From Phycisphaera sp. (GTDB lineage: Bacteria; Planctomycetota; Phycisphaerae; Phycisphaerales; UBA1924): a DNA stretch of 64,000 nt. The notes below the pieces were generated by a model that searched no databases, was not told the DNA's origin, and was given only the letters and a program-made list of their open reading frames with translations. The stretch lies in assembly GCA_025916675.1 (NCBI GenBank), contig CP098402.1, forward strand, positions 1,483,205-1,547,204, written 5' to 3'. This document shows positions 17,553-25,734 of this stretch, piece by piece (positions within the stretch are counted from its first letter, which is position 1; each line of letters starts with the position of its first letter). Position numbers and translations under genes: made by a program.

Positions 17553-17813
17553 GTGAACTGCCCCAAGTGCAAGTACGACCTGCGGTCCATCGACCACACC
17601 CGGTGCCCCGAGTGCGGCAGCGACACGTACGCGGTCTTTGCCGAGCAGGCCGAGCGTCGGCATCGGCGGGGGAAGATCGCGAGGATGGCGTGCTTCTGGG
17701 GGCTCCTGATCGTGTTGCTTGGCGGCCTCGGCTACGTGGTGTATGTGCAGGTCGAGGAATACGAACGCGCTCGCAAGCAGGAAGAACTCCTGAAGGCCCG
17801 GCACCCGCGATGA
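17553..17813 (+). CDS. Small zinc-ribbon membrane protein
   Basis: The function is not recognised. The 86-residue product starts with a four-cysteine ribbon, CPKCKYDLRS...CPECGSD, followed by a basic stretch, one transmembrane helix (about residues 46-66) and a charged coiled tail. It resembles in style the larger zinc-ribbon membrane protein at 11236. The GTG at 17553 is placed directly before the first CxxC; the ribosome site is poor and the open frame extends upstream across hairpin sequence that is unlikely to be coding. Confidence 0.55.
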   Translation: MNCPKCKYDLRSIDHTRCPECGSDTYAVFAEQAERRHRRGKIARMACFWGLLIVLLGGLGYVVYVQVEEYERARKQEELLKARHPR

Positions 17814-17845
17814 ACATCACGCGCACCGACCCCAAAACGAAGCAA

Positions 17846-17869
17846 GCCCCCGAGCGAACACCCGGGGGC
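17846..17869 (-). terminator. Terminator after the truncated sat copy
   Basis: On the minus strand, GCCCCCG (17869-17863) pairs with CGGGGGC (17852-17846), and TTGCTTCGTTTT follows. It lies about 30 bases beyond the stop of the sat fragment and would end transcripts coming from the rhodopsin-blh genes. Confidence 0.65.
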
Positions 17870-17897
17870 CTGTCTCATTGCTCGCTGGCAACCAATC

Positions 17898-18129
17898 TTA
17901 CTTCTTCGTCGCCCACTTGATCAAAACATCCGCAACCTCCGGCCGGCTGAACTCCTTCGGCGGGCGCTCGCCGTTGGCCAGCATGTCGCGGACCTTGGTG
18001 CCGCTGAGGAAGACCTGGTCGCCCTCGATCTTGGGGAACGTCTTGCCGCTGACCATGCCCTGGGCCTTGTGGCTCCACGCGGCGTGCTCGAACTTCAGCG
18101 GGGTGATCTTCAGGTCGCCCTCGGCGCCG
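17898..18129 (-). pseudogene. Truncated second copy of the sat 3' end
   Basis: This minus-strand stretch encodes the last ~74 residues of sulfate adenylyltransferase, starting GAEGDLKITPLK and ending VLIKWATKK before TAA. The intact gene at 20759-21961 ends VLIKWATS. The core of sat, including the ATP-binding motifs, is missing, so it cannot be an active enzyme. Over the shared 224 bases (17906-18129 versus 20764-20987) there are seven differences and no gaps; all are synonymous. The frame stays open a further ~65 codons upstream through unrelated sequence, so a hybrid peptide could be made, but no convincing start is seen. Confidence 0.88.
17906..18129. repeat. Left copy of 224-bp direct repeat (sat 3' end)
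   Basis: Matches 20764-20987 in the same orientation with 217 of 224 bases identical. The two copies bracket blh and the rhodopsin gene. Confidence 0.93.
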
Positions 18130-18332
18130 TGATGGTCTTCATCGAGCTCCAAGAGAGGCACGAGCTCGGGCAACAACAGCAGCCGCCAAAGACCCTTACG
18201 CTCAGCAGTCCCGAAGTCCGGTATACGCCCATACGCGAAACCAAACCCGATGGCCGACAAGGACCCATCGAACAGCAGCTCGAGGATGGAGACACCCTGC
18301 TCACGCCAACGCCCGGCGGATAGCTGTCGCGA
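18130..18332 (-). other. Junction sequence between blh and the sat fragment
   Basis: About 200 bases follow the blh stop. On the minus strand they are open in the frame of the sat fragment, reading through SILELLFDGSLSAIGFGF and LPELVPLLELDEDHH into the sat part. I recognise no family. Homology to the intact sat gene stops abruptly at 18129, apart from a shared CTTCATC seven bases further on. It may be a remnant of a donor gene or simply filler. Confidence 0.4.
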
Positions 18333-19403
18333 TCATGCGTTCGAGTAGGTCGCGGCCCGTTCGCGTCCACGCGTCCCAAACCACAGCAGATGGTGAGGCA
18401 GCGTCGCGAACACGCAGAACAGGATGAACGACACCGCCAGTGCGGGCACCCAGCCCAGCTCGCCGAAGGGCACCGCCAGCGCCACGATGATCACGATCGA
18501 CGGCAGCAGCAGCGGTACCGACAGCCGGTGAGCTCGGATCACAGCGCGGACGGGGCCGTCGCCACGATCGCCAACACGCAGGCAGTGCAGCATCGCGTGC
18601 ACGCACATGAAGTAGACGCCGATGGCAAGCAACGGCGGCAGCACGGCCGACGCGAGCAGCGCCACGGCAGGGATGACCACCGACTCAACCGCGGCCCCAT
18701 GCGCACCGCGCTGCCAGAGCCGAACCGCGGCCGGCACGATCACACCCAGCCCCGCGATCACCAGCGCCCCGCCGGCGACCGACATCGCCTGCGCCTGCAG
18801 CGACGCATCGGCCCCGAGCACCGCCGCCATCTCAACGAACGGGGCCCAGCTTGCCACGGGCTGGAACAGGAACGGCGCCGCGATCACCACCGCGCCGTGG
18901 GCGTACCCGGGCAGACGATCCAGCAGCGTTGGAGTGGTGCCGCTCCCGATCGCCCCGCGCGTGTGCACGCTGTCGGAGCGGCCAAAGTGCACCATAGTCA
19001 GCAGCAGGAAGGCCACCAGCGTGAACGCCGGTGCCGCAAAGAACGCCATCGTGCTCAAGAGCATGACGGCCGTGTACAGCAAGAACCGCATGAGCGTCCC
19101 GCGGAAGGAGCCCGACCGACGGGCCAGTTCCGCGAGGTCGTAGGCGCCATGCGGCATGCCGACGACGAAGAGTGCGACGACCCAGATCCACGCACCGGGC
19201 AGCGCGCTCCCCGCCACGCTACCCGGGGTGGATACGGATGTCGACAGACCACCGCTCGCGACCGCGCCCTGCACCACCCACAGCGTGAGCGCACACGACG
19301 CATACAGAAGAACACCCCGACCCAGCGACGCGTCCGACAGGCGCAGCGAGGGGGACGCTGCCGCCGGGGTGTGGACACGTGGCTGGGTCAGGGCTTGGAT
19401 CAC
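18333..19403 (-). CDS. blh: Brp/Blh-family beta-carotene 15,15'-dioxygenase
   Basis: Blh cleaves beta-carotene into two molecules of retinal in the membrane and is the usual partner gene of bacterial rhodopsins. The 356-residue product is polytopic, with eight or so hydrophobic helices, and has the family's iron-binding His motifs: GMPHGAYDL (H85), MVHFGRSD (H139), CVHAMLH (H269, H273) and TLPHHLLW (H337/H338). The GTG at 19403 is preceded by AAGG at eight bases. It lies 70 bases downstream of the rhodopsin gene on the same strand, so one transcript is likely. No carotenoid biosynthesis gene is in the window, so beta-carotene must come from elsewhere. Confidence 0.93.
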   Translation of the reverse strand: MIQALTQPRVHTPAAASPSLRLSDASLGRGVLLYASCALTLWVVQGAVASGGLSTSVSTPGSVAGSALPGAWIWVVALFVVGMPHGAYDLAELARRSGSFRGTLMRFLLYTAVMLLSTMAFFAAPAFTLVAFLLLTMVHFGRSDSVHTRGAIGSGTTPTLLDRLPGYAHGAVVIAAPFLFQPVASWAPFVEMAAVLGADASLQAQAMSVAGGALVIAGLGVIVPAAVRLWQRGAHGAAVESVVIPAVALLASAVLPPLLAIGVYFMCVHAMLHCLRVGDRGDGPVRAVIRAHRLSVPLLLPSIVIIVALAVPFGELGWVPALAVSFILFCVFATLPHHLLWFGTRGRERAATYSNA

Positions 19404-19473
19404 AAGGTACCTTCTACGAAGACAAGATACTCAAACGCATCGCCCGCACGGGCGAGCGCCGACGGCAGACCGT

Positions 19474-20268
19474 TCACGCACCGTGATCATCCGACTCGGC
19501 AAGGACCTTCACGCCCTGGTAGCACACCAGGCCGAAGAAGACCTTGTTGATCACGTCCGCGACGTTGTAGCAGATCTCGCGGATCGACTCGCCCTGTGGG
19601 CCCATCAGGGCCATCAGGAAGCCGACGGGGTAGATGGTCCAGCCGACGAGGATGAACAGCCGCAGGATCTTCAGCGACTTCTGGATGCTCGGCGGCGAGT
19701 TTGCCATCTCACCGGACACCTTGGTGAACAGCACGAAGACGATGTACAGCCACGCAGCGCACGAGATGAGGTAGTTGATCCACCACGCACCGCTGCCAGT
19801 CGCCGACTCCTCGGCGATCCAGGCGAAGACGAGCATGACGATGCTAGCGCCAACCAGCGTCGCGAACAGATTGCCGCCGCGGCCCTTGAGCCTGAGCAAC
19901 AGCGGGATCTCCAGCACGAGCAGGGGTACGGTGATCAACCAGTCGATGTAGCGGTAGGCCGTGGGGAACTTGCCGATCTCAGCGCCCTCGATCCGCGTGC
20001 CGTCGGCGTCAAACAATAAGGCAACCTGCTCGATATAGATGCCCGACATGCGGAAGTAGTGGAAGCAGGCCACCGCACAGATGATGCCCGCAACAATCAT
20101 GACAGAGCGGTATGCCTTGGGCACGCTGCCGGCCATGAGCCAGAAGTACGCGGTACCGGCACCCATGGCGACGGTGCCGATCCAGAACAGATACATCGTG
20201 ATGCCCTCGACCGACAGCCCCGCATTCAGGGCCATCGATGTCTCGGACGCGGCCAACATCGTGTGCAT
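19474..20268 (-). CDS. Proton-pumping microbial rhodopsin (proteorhodopsin-like, green-tuned)
   Basis: A 264-residue seven-helix retinal protein predicted to export protons with light. Helix C reads RYIDWLITVPLLVLE, giving the DTE triad D109, T113 and E120 (Schiff-base counterion, Thr, proton donor). L117 occupies the proteorhodopsin spectral-switch position (Leu means green-absorbing). H70 in ACFHYFRM corresponds to the His that pairs with the counterion. K242 in DVINKVFFGL binds retinal. The B-C connection is about 17 residues longer than in the classic marine proteorhodopsin. By alignment on helix E, the site that is Gly in carotenoid-binding xanthorhodopsins is Tyr166 here, so an antenna carotenoid is not predicted. 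The ATG at 20268 follows GGGAG by seven bases; the open frame upstream is not used. Confidence 0.95.
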   Translation of the reverse strand: MHTMLAASETSMALNAGLSVEGITMYLFWIGTVAMGAGTAYFWLMAGSVPKAYRSVMIVAGIICAVACFHYFRMSGIYIEQVALLFDADGTRIEGAEIGKFPTAYRYIDWLITVPLLVLEIPLLLRLKGRGGNLFATLVGASIVMLVFAWIAEESATGSGAWWINYLISCAAWLYIVFVLFTKVSGEMANSPPSIQKSLKILRLFILVGWTIYPVGFLMALMGPQGESIREICYNVADVINKVFFGLVCYQGVKVLAESDDHGA

Positions 20269-20694
20269 GACGCAACTCCCGTAGAACTGTGAACGCCCCG
20301 CACAGCGCGGGTACCCGCATAAAAGGGAAACCGCCACAACGACAGTCACGACCTACGCGAAATTACAGCACAACCCACACCTCGGCGCAGGCTGTGTCCA
20401 TCGCGACATGCCCACGCCCGCGGCGACACTCCCTTGCGGGTTGTGTGGTATTCAGACGCCGTTTGCCGAGCGCATAGATGCGAAGAACCCGCGGTGTACG
20501 ACGATGCGAACGGAATGTGTGACGCCCCGCGAGGGATGAGACGGATGATCTTGCGTTTTACCCCTATGAACGAAATATCGTGTCGCGAAACACGATTCGT
20601 CGCGGCTTCAGGCGTCCGAGAGCCCACTCGATTCGTATGCTGCGCGCCCCAACCCACCCCCTGGCCGCGCAAGAATCGAATCCGAAGCGCGCCC
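20269..20694. other. Upstream region of the rhodopsin gene, no gene seen
   Basis: About 425 bases between the sat terminator and the rhodopsin start contain no credible coding frame. They hold a perfect 12-bp palindrome close to the gene, a hairpin ATCGTGT-N6-ACACGAT around 20578-20597, and GAATCGAATCCG at 20673. The rhodopsin promoter should be here, but I could not assign -35 and -10 boxes with confidence. Confidence 0.6.
20307..20318. promoter_or_regulatory. 12-bp palindrome in the rhodopsin leader
   Basis: GCGGGTACCCGC is a perfect palindrome 39 bases upstream of the rhodopsin ATG. Its right part can alternatively pair with a nearby GCGGG to form a CCCGC-GCTGT-GCGGG hairpin in the mRNA. 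It could be an operator or a leader structure; nothing else identifies the regulator. Confidence 0.4.
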
Positions 20695-20718
20695 AAAAAA
20701 CCCGGACTCTCGCCCGGG
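20695..20718 (-). terminator. Rho-independent terminator of sat
   Basis: On the minus strand CCGGG and CCCGG pair around a GCGAGAGT loop and are followed directly by TTTTTT. It sits about 40 bases after the sat stop, so sat and the rhodopsin gene are probably separate transcription units. Confidence 0.82.
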
Positions 20719-20758
20719 CCCTCTGCATTCAGATGGCGCTCTCAACCTGTCACAAGCC

Positions 20759-21961
20759 TCAGCTCGTCGCCCACTTGATCAGCACATCCGCAACCTCGGG
20801 CCGGCTGAACTCCTTCGGCGGACGCTCGCCATTGGCCAGCATGTCGCGGACCTTGGTGCCGCTGAGGAAGACCTGGTCGCCCTCGATCTTGGGGAAGGTC
20901 TTGCCGCTGACCATGCCCTGGGCCTTGTGGCTCCACGCGGCGTGCTCGAACTTCAGCGGCGTGATCTTCAGGTCGCCCTCGGCGCCGGTCGTGACTTCAT
21001 CCACCTTGGTCTGCGCGTCGTAGGTGCCGTAGTAGCTGCCCACGCCCGCGTGATCGCGACCAACGATGAAGTGCGAGCAGCCGTAGTTCTGGCGGACGAT
21101 GGCGTGCAGGATGGCCTCACGCGGGCCGGCGTACCGCATCGCGGCGGGCATTACCGTGATCATCGTGCGGTCCTTGTTGAAGTACTCGTCAACCAAGACC
21201 TCGTAGCAGTCCATGCGCACGTCGGCGGGGATGTCGCCGGGCTTGGTCTCGCCCACCAGCGGGTGGATGAGCAGGCCGTCGGTGATCTCCTGGGCGCACT
21301 TGCACAGGTACTCGTGGGCGCGGTGGATGGGGTTACGCGTCTGGAAGGCGCTAACGGTGGTCCAGCCCTTCTTCTCGAACGCCTCACGCGTCTGGGCGGG
21401 CGTCAGCCGCTTGTCCAGGAACGCCTCGGGACCATCGGGATCGACGCAAGCGGTCACGACCTCGATCGGGCCGGCCAGGCAGGTGTCGCCCTCGGCCTTC
21501 ACGGCCTCAGCGCCGGGGTGCTTGCCGTCGTCGTCGCTGGGGCTGTTGAAGAAGATGGTCGATTCGGCCTCGCGGTCGTGCGGGAAGACCTCCTCGACAG
21601 TCATCACGGCTTGGAGCGTGCCGTTGGGGGCGTGCAGCGCAACGCGCTCGCCCTCCTTGGGAGCCTTCGTGGCGTCAACGCTCAGCGTGATGGGGATGGG
21701 CCAGCGGCTGCCATTGCTCAGGCGCATGTCCTCGATGACGCCCTTGACGTCGGCCGAGCCCATGAAGCCGTCCAGCGGGCTGAACGCGCCCATGCCGATC
21801 ATCTCGACGTCGCACGACTGCTTCATCGAGAGGTCGACGCGGGTGAGCCCCGCGGCCTCCTTGATCAACTCGTCCTTCCGGGCTCCGGTGGCCACCTGGT
21901 CGACCAAGGTACCGCCGTGGGCCTCGATCAGGGACTTCTTTTGGGTCATCGTCGCGGGCAT
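20759..21961 (-). CDS. sat: Sulfate adenylyltransferase (ATP sulfurylase)
   Basis: Sat makes adenosine 5'-phosphosulfate (APS) from ATP and sulfate, the first step of sulfate activation. The 400-residue single-chain form shows MIGMGAFSPLDGFM (about 54-67), the ATP-binding QTRNPIHRAHEYL (207-219) and GRDHAGVG (301-308), and ends with SGTKVRDMLANGERPPKEF, the usual carboxyl region. AGGAGG lies five bases before the ATG at 21961. The cysC kinase that acts on its product is 1.4 kb away on the other strand. The 3' end is duplicated at 17898-18129. Confidence 0.96.
   Translation of the reverse strand: MPATMTQKKSLIEAHGGTLVDQVATGARKDELIKEAAGLTRVDLSMKQSCDVEMIGMGAFSPLDGFMGSADVKGVIEDMRLSNGSRWPIPITLSVDATKAPKEGERVALHAPNGTLQAVMTVEEVFPHDREAESTIFFNSPSDDDGKHPGAEAVKAEGDTCLAGPIEVVTACVDPDGPEAFLDKRLTPAQTREAFEKKGWTTVSAFQTRNPIHRAHEYLCKCAQEITDGLLIHPLVGETKPGDIPADVRMDCYEVLVDEYFNKDRTMITVMPAAMRYAGPREAILHAIVRQNYGCSHFIVGRDHAGVGSYYGTYDAQTKVDEVTTGAEGDLKITPLKFEHAAWSHKAQGMVSGKTFPKIEGDQVFLSGTKVRDMLANGERPPKEFSRPEVADVLIKWATS
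20764..20987. repeat. Right copy of 224-bp direct repeat (inside sat)
   Basis: This is codons ~326-399 of the intact sat gene; it matches 17906-18129 with seven silent differences. The two copies are 2.86 kb apart. Confidence 0.93.
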
Positions 21962-22069
21962 CGCATCCTCCTGTTGCCCGGGGCGCGGAATCGGCCAATC
22001 CGGGGGAAGGGGACGTTATGACAGATGTTGGATGGGAGCAACCTTTTTGGGGGTTTGGCCGGGGATATC

Positions 22070-23275
22070 TCAGCGATTTTGTGCGCGCTGGAGCGCTTTC
22101 TCGCGGGCAAACCGGATGGCGGCCTCGTGCCCGTCGACCATCCCGGCAATCGTGTACCGCTCCAGCACCGTCTGCCGGCCCGACTCGCCCAGCCGCCGGG
22201 CCAGAGCCTCGTCGTCCACCAGCCGGGCGATCGCCTCGGCCAGCGAGCCCGGCTCGCCCGGGTCGACCAGCAGCCCGTTCTCCCCGTGCACGATCGACTG
22301 CGCCTCGGGCGGGTGCGACCACATGTCCTGGTTGGTCACCACGGGCAAGCCATACCCAAACGCGTGCAGCACGCTCAGGCCGATGAATCTGGGATAGCAG
22401 AACACCCGCGACGACAGGAACCACGGCGCCAGCTCCTCCTGGCCGTACACCGCCCCGGGCATGCGCACCCGGTCGGCGATGCCCAGGCGTTGGGCCAGCG
22501 CCTCCAGGTTCTCACGCTCGGCCCCGTCGCCCACGATGGCCACGATCAGGTCCGGATGGCTGTCCTTCAATCTCGCCGCCGCGTGCAGCAGCAGGTCCAT
22601 CCGGTTCTGGGCGTACAGCCGAGACACGAACAGCACCACCGGCCCGTCCAGCTTCTGCTCGGCACGGAACCGCGCCAGCCCTTCGGGGTCGGCCAGCCAT
22701 CGCTCGCGGGCACGCTGGATGGGCTCCTGATCCAGGCTGTTGAGCGCCACGAACAGCCGCTTGGGATCCATGCCCTCGTCGATCAACCGCTCGCGGGCCT
22801 CGTGGTTGTACAGCAGCACCGCGTCGGCCTGCCGCCCAAACCAGTTGCGCAGCCGGCGAGACCACCCCGTCTCGCGCACCGAGTACCCGTGCCCCCACAG
22901 CACGACGCCCACCCCGTTGCGCTTCGCACGCCGCATCGCGGGGATCAGGCTCAGCACGCCCGAGTTGTGCTCGAACACCGCAACGTCCGCACGCGCCGGA
23001 TCCGCGGCTTCGAACTGCGCCGGCACCCACCGCACCTCACGCGGGCGGCGCAACAGCCGACGCATCGCCACCGGCCGAGCCGTGAACCCCTGCGCCTCGA
23101 CGTTGGGCAGCTTGGCCTGCTCGTAATACAGCACCTCCACCGAGAGGCCCGGCCGGCGGGCCAGCTCCGCGAACACCGGCACCCGATACGCCGGGAGCGC
23201 CGGCTGCTGGATGCACACCCTGATCGGGGTGGGCGGGCCGGATCGGGCGTTCGGGCTGTCAGCACTCGCGGTCAT
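22070..23275 (-). CDS. Group 4 glycosyltransferase
   Basis: A 401-residue GT-B-fold enzyme. The N-terminal half has [17 protein letters not shown] and the C-terminal half has [32 protein letters not shown] and a sugar-nucleotide-binding block with [16 protein letters not shown]. It transfers a sugar from a nucleotide donor, probably for a surface glycan; donor and acceptor are unknown. It lies between sat and cysC, 108 bases upstream of sat on the same strand. Confidence 0.87.
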   Translation of the reverse strand: MTASADSPNARSGPPTPIRVCIQQPALPAYRVPVFAELARRPGLSVEVLYYEQAKLPNVEAQGFTARPVAMRRLLRRPREVRWVPAQFEAADPARADVAVFEHNSGVLSLIPAMRRAKRNGVGVVLWGHGYSVRETGWSRRLRNWFGRQADAVLLYNHEARERLIDEGMDPKRLFVALNSLDQEPIQRARERWLADPEGLARFRAEQKLDGPVVLFVSRLYAQNRMDLLLHAAARLKDSHPDLIVAIVGDGAERENLEALAQRLGIADRVRMPGAVYGQEELAPWFLSSRVFCYPRFIGLSVLHAFGYGLPVVTNQDMWSHPPEAQSIVHGENGLLVDPGEPGSLAEAIARLVDDEALARRLGESGRQTVLERYTIAGMVDGHEAAIRFAREKALQRAQNR

Positions 23276-23379
23276 GGCGGTCAGCCTATCGGTTTGCTGG
23301 CCGCTGCCCGTCTACGATCCCCTCCCCACGAAGCAAATACCGGGCTTTACGGGCGATCATAACCCGAACAGGAGGCGGA

Positions 23380-24006
23380 ATGACCCAGACAGAACAGGTC
23401 AAGGCGACCAACATCCACTGGCACGAGGGCGACCTCGCCCGCGACGAACGCTGGAACGCACTCAAGGCCAAGGGCGCCACCGTCTGGTTCACCGGCCTCA
23501 GCGGCTCGGGCAAGAGCACCATCGCCAGCGCCGTCGAGCAGGTCCTGGTCAAGAAGGGCGTCAACAGCTACCGCCTGGACGGCGACAACGTCCGCCACGG
23601 CCTGAACAAGAACCTGGGCTTCAGCGCCGAGGACCGCACCGAGAACATCCGCCGCATCGGCGAGGTCAGCAAGCTCTTCGCCGACGCCGGCGTCGTCAGC
23701 CTGACCAGCTTCATCAGCCCCTACGTGAAGGACCGCGACCTCTGCCGCACCATGCACGACGAGTCGAAGCTCCCCTTCATCGAGGTCTTCGTCGACACGC
23801 CCCTCGAAGAGTGCGAGAAGCGCGACCCCAAGGGCCTCTACAAGAAGGCCCGCGCGGGCGAGATCAAGGGCTTCACCGGCATCGACGACCCCTACGAGGC
23901 CCCGCCCAAGGCCGAGCTGGTCCTCAAGACCGAGGGCCGCTCGATCGACGAATGCGTGCAGGAAGTGCTGAGCTTCCTGGAGAGCAAGGGGATCGTTCAG
24001 GGCTAA
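23380..24006 (+). CDS. cysC: Adenylylsulfate (APS) kinase
   Basis: CysC phosphorylates APS to PAPS. The 208-residue product has the P-loop GLSGSGKST (39-47), the substrate blocks [16 protein letters not shown] and [11 protein letters not shown], and [10 protein letters not shown], with the family's [22 protein letters not shown] near the carboxyl end. AGGAGG lies five bases before the ATG. With Sat it gives the full sulfate-activation route; the sulfotransferase at 63046 is a possible user of the PAPS. Its last four bases overlap the converging gltX gene. Confidence 0.96.
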   Translation: MTQTEQVKATNIHWHEGDLARDERWNALKAKGATVWFTGLSGSGKSTIASAVEQVLVKKGVNSYRLDGDNVRHGLNKNLGFSAEDRTENIRRIGEVSKLFADAGVVSLTSFISPYVKDRDLCRTMHDESKLPFIEVFVDTPLEECEKRDPKGLYKKARAGEIKGFTGIDDPYEAPPKAELVLKTEGRSIDECVQEVLSFLESKGIVQG

Positions 24007-25703
24007 GCCCCGCTCACCCCCGCGAACTGCGACAGGCATCGCCCGACACGTTCGAGCGATGCCTGTTTTCCAATCAGCTCCAGCGTCTGCCCAAGCCCCG
24101 GGCTCACCGTCCCGCCCGTCATCGCCACGCGCAGCGGCTGGGCCGCCTTGCCCATGCCCAGGCCCTTGCCCTCGCACCATTGCTTGATGGCCGCCTCGAT
24201 CGCCTCGGCCTCGAACGGCTCGACGCCCTCCAGCACCGGCCCCAGTTCGCGCAGCACCGCCAGCCCCTCGCCGTCGTTCTTCAGCAAGACCTTGTTGACG
24301 GCCTTCTCGTCGTACCCGAAGTCGTCCCGCAGCGCGAACGCCACCACGCCCGCCGCCTCCCGCAGCACGCGGGTGCGCTGCCGCGCCGCGGCCGCCGCCA
24401 TGGGCAGCTTGTCGCCCAGCGCCTCCAGCGTCGCCCGGTCGTACCGCTCAAGCCACGCCCGCCAGACTCCGGCGAACCGCTCGTCACTCATCCGGTTCTG
24501 GATCTCGTCGGCGTTGAACGCCATGAGCTTCTCGCGGTCGAACTTGCTCGCACTCTTGCCGATGCGATCCAGGCCGAACTTCTCGACGAGGTACCCCATC
24601 GTGAAGTGCTCAACGTCCGTGCCGTCCTCGTTCTTCTCGCCTGGGTTCCAGCCCAGCAGCGCCAGGTAGTTGCACAGCACGTGCGGCAGGTACCCACTCC
24701 GCCGAAAATCCTCAACATCAATCTCGGGCGGCGTGAAGCCAATCGCACCCGCCAGTTGCATCAAATCATCGGTCGGCAGCTGCGCCCGCTTGTCGCCCAG
24801 CCACGCCTTGAAGCTCGCATTGTCGATCGTGCCCTCGGGTGCGCCATCGACCTTCTGCTCCTTGCAAAACGCCCGCACCGCCTTGTCCTTGTCCCGCTTG
24901 CTCATCTTGCTGTTGTCGGGATTGAAGATCAGCGGCAGGTGCGCGTATACCGGCGTGCGATAGCCCAGCGCCTGCTGCAACGCCACGTGCCGGGGCGTGT
25001 TCTGCAAGTGCTCCTGCCCCCGCAGGATGTGGCTCACGCCCATCGCCTCGTCGTCGACCACCACCGCGAAGTGGTACGTCGGGAAGCCGTCGGCCTTGCG
25101 GATCACGAAGTCGTCCAATTCGCCCGCCGCGAAGCGGACCTCGCCCAGCACCGAGTCGGCCACCACCACGTCGTGGTCGGGCGCCTTGAACCGCACGACG
25201 TGTGGCTCCCCCGCCATCATCCGGCTCATCCGCTCGGCCTCGGGTATCTCCAGGGCCGCCCGGTCGTAGCGATACGTCTCGTTGGCATCCTGGGCCGCCT
25301 TGCGCTTGGCGTCCAGCTCGTCGGCCGTCTCGAAGGCCGGGTACGCCCGCCCACTCTCGAGCAACTCGGCCAGGGCCGCGTTGTACTGTTCCACCCGCTC
25401 GGCCTGGAAGAACGGCCCCACGCCCCGAGGATCACCACCCAAGCCGTCGAGCGCTGGCCCCTCCTGCCACTCGATGCCCAGCCACGCCAGATCCTCCAGG
25501 ATACCCACGACGGCTGCCTCGCTCGACCGCTTCTGATCGGTGTCCTCGACGCGCAGCAGGAACGTGCCGTCGTGGCCCTTGGCGAAGGCCCAACAGAACA
25601 ACGCGGTTCGCGCTCCCCCCACGTGCAGGTGGCCCGTGGGCGAGGGTGCGAACCGCGTGATGGTGTGCTCCGCGGGCGTCGGCTGGCTATAGGTGTCGCT
25701 CAT
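24003..25703 (-). CDS. gltX: Glutamyl-tRNA synthetase
   Basis: A class I aminoacyl-tRNA synthetase that charges tRNA-Glu (or tRNA-Gln as well in bacteria lacking GlnRS). It has the HIGH-type block [17 protein letters not shown] (about 18-34), [42 protein letters not shown] and the KMSKR loop ([10 protein letters not shown] near 298). At 566 residues it is longer than most bacterial enzymes (about 470-500), with the extra length spread over the linker and anticodon-binding region. Confidence 0.95.
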   Translation of the reverse strand: MSDTYSQPTPAEHTITRFAPSPTGHLHVGGARTALFCWAFAKGHDGTFLLRVEDTDQKRSSEAAVVGILEDLAWLGIEWQEGPALDGLGGDPRGVGPFFQAERVEQYNAALAELLESGRAYPAFETADELDAKRKAAQDANETYRYDRAALEIPEAERMSRMMAGEPHVVRFKAPDHDVVVADSVLGEVRFAAGELDDFVIRKADGFPTYHFAVVVDDEAMGVSHILRGQEHLQNTPRHVALQQALGYRTPVYAHLPLIFNPDNSKMSKRDKDKAVRAFCKEQKVDGAPEGTIDNASFKAWLGDKRAQLPTDDLMQLAGAIGFTPPEIDVEDFRRSGYLPHVLCNYLALLGWNPGEKNEDGTDVEHFTMGYLVEKFGLDRIGKSASKFDREKLMAFNADEIQNRMSDERFAGVWRAWLERYDRATLEALGDKLPMAAAAARQRTRVLREAAGVVAFALRDDFGYDEKAVNKVLLKNDGEGLAVLRELGPVLEGVEPFEAEAIEAAIKQWCEGKGLGMGKAAQPLRVAMTGGTVSPGLGQTLELIGKQASLERVGRCLSQFAGVSGA

Positions 25704-25734
25704 CGTGACCGATGCTAGCGACGAGCCGGGGTTC

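Noticed and set aside
17523-17560. Possible tRNA 3' end as an attachment site
   Set aside because: Only the T-loop-like word is present; no D-arm, anticodon arm or acceptor pairing can be built on either strand, there or at 20673.
19474-20268. Sodium or chloride pump identity for the rhodopsin
   Set aside because: Helix C has the DTE proton-pump triad, not NDQ (sodium) or NTQ/TSA (chloride).
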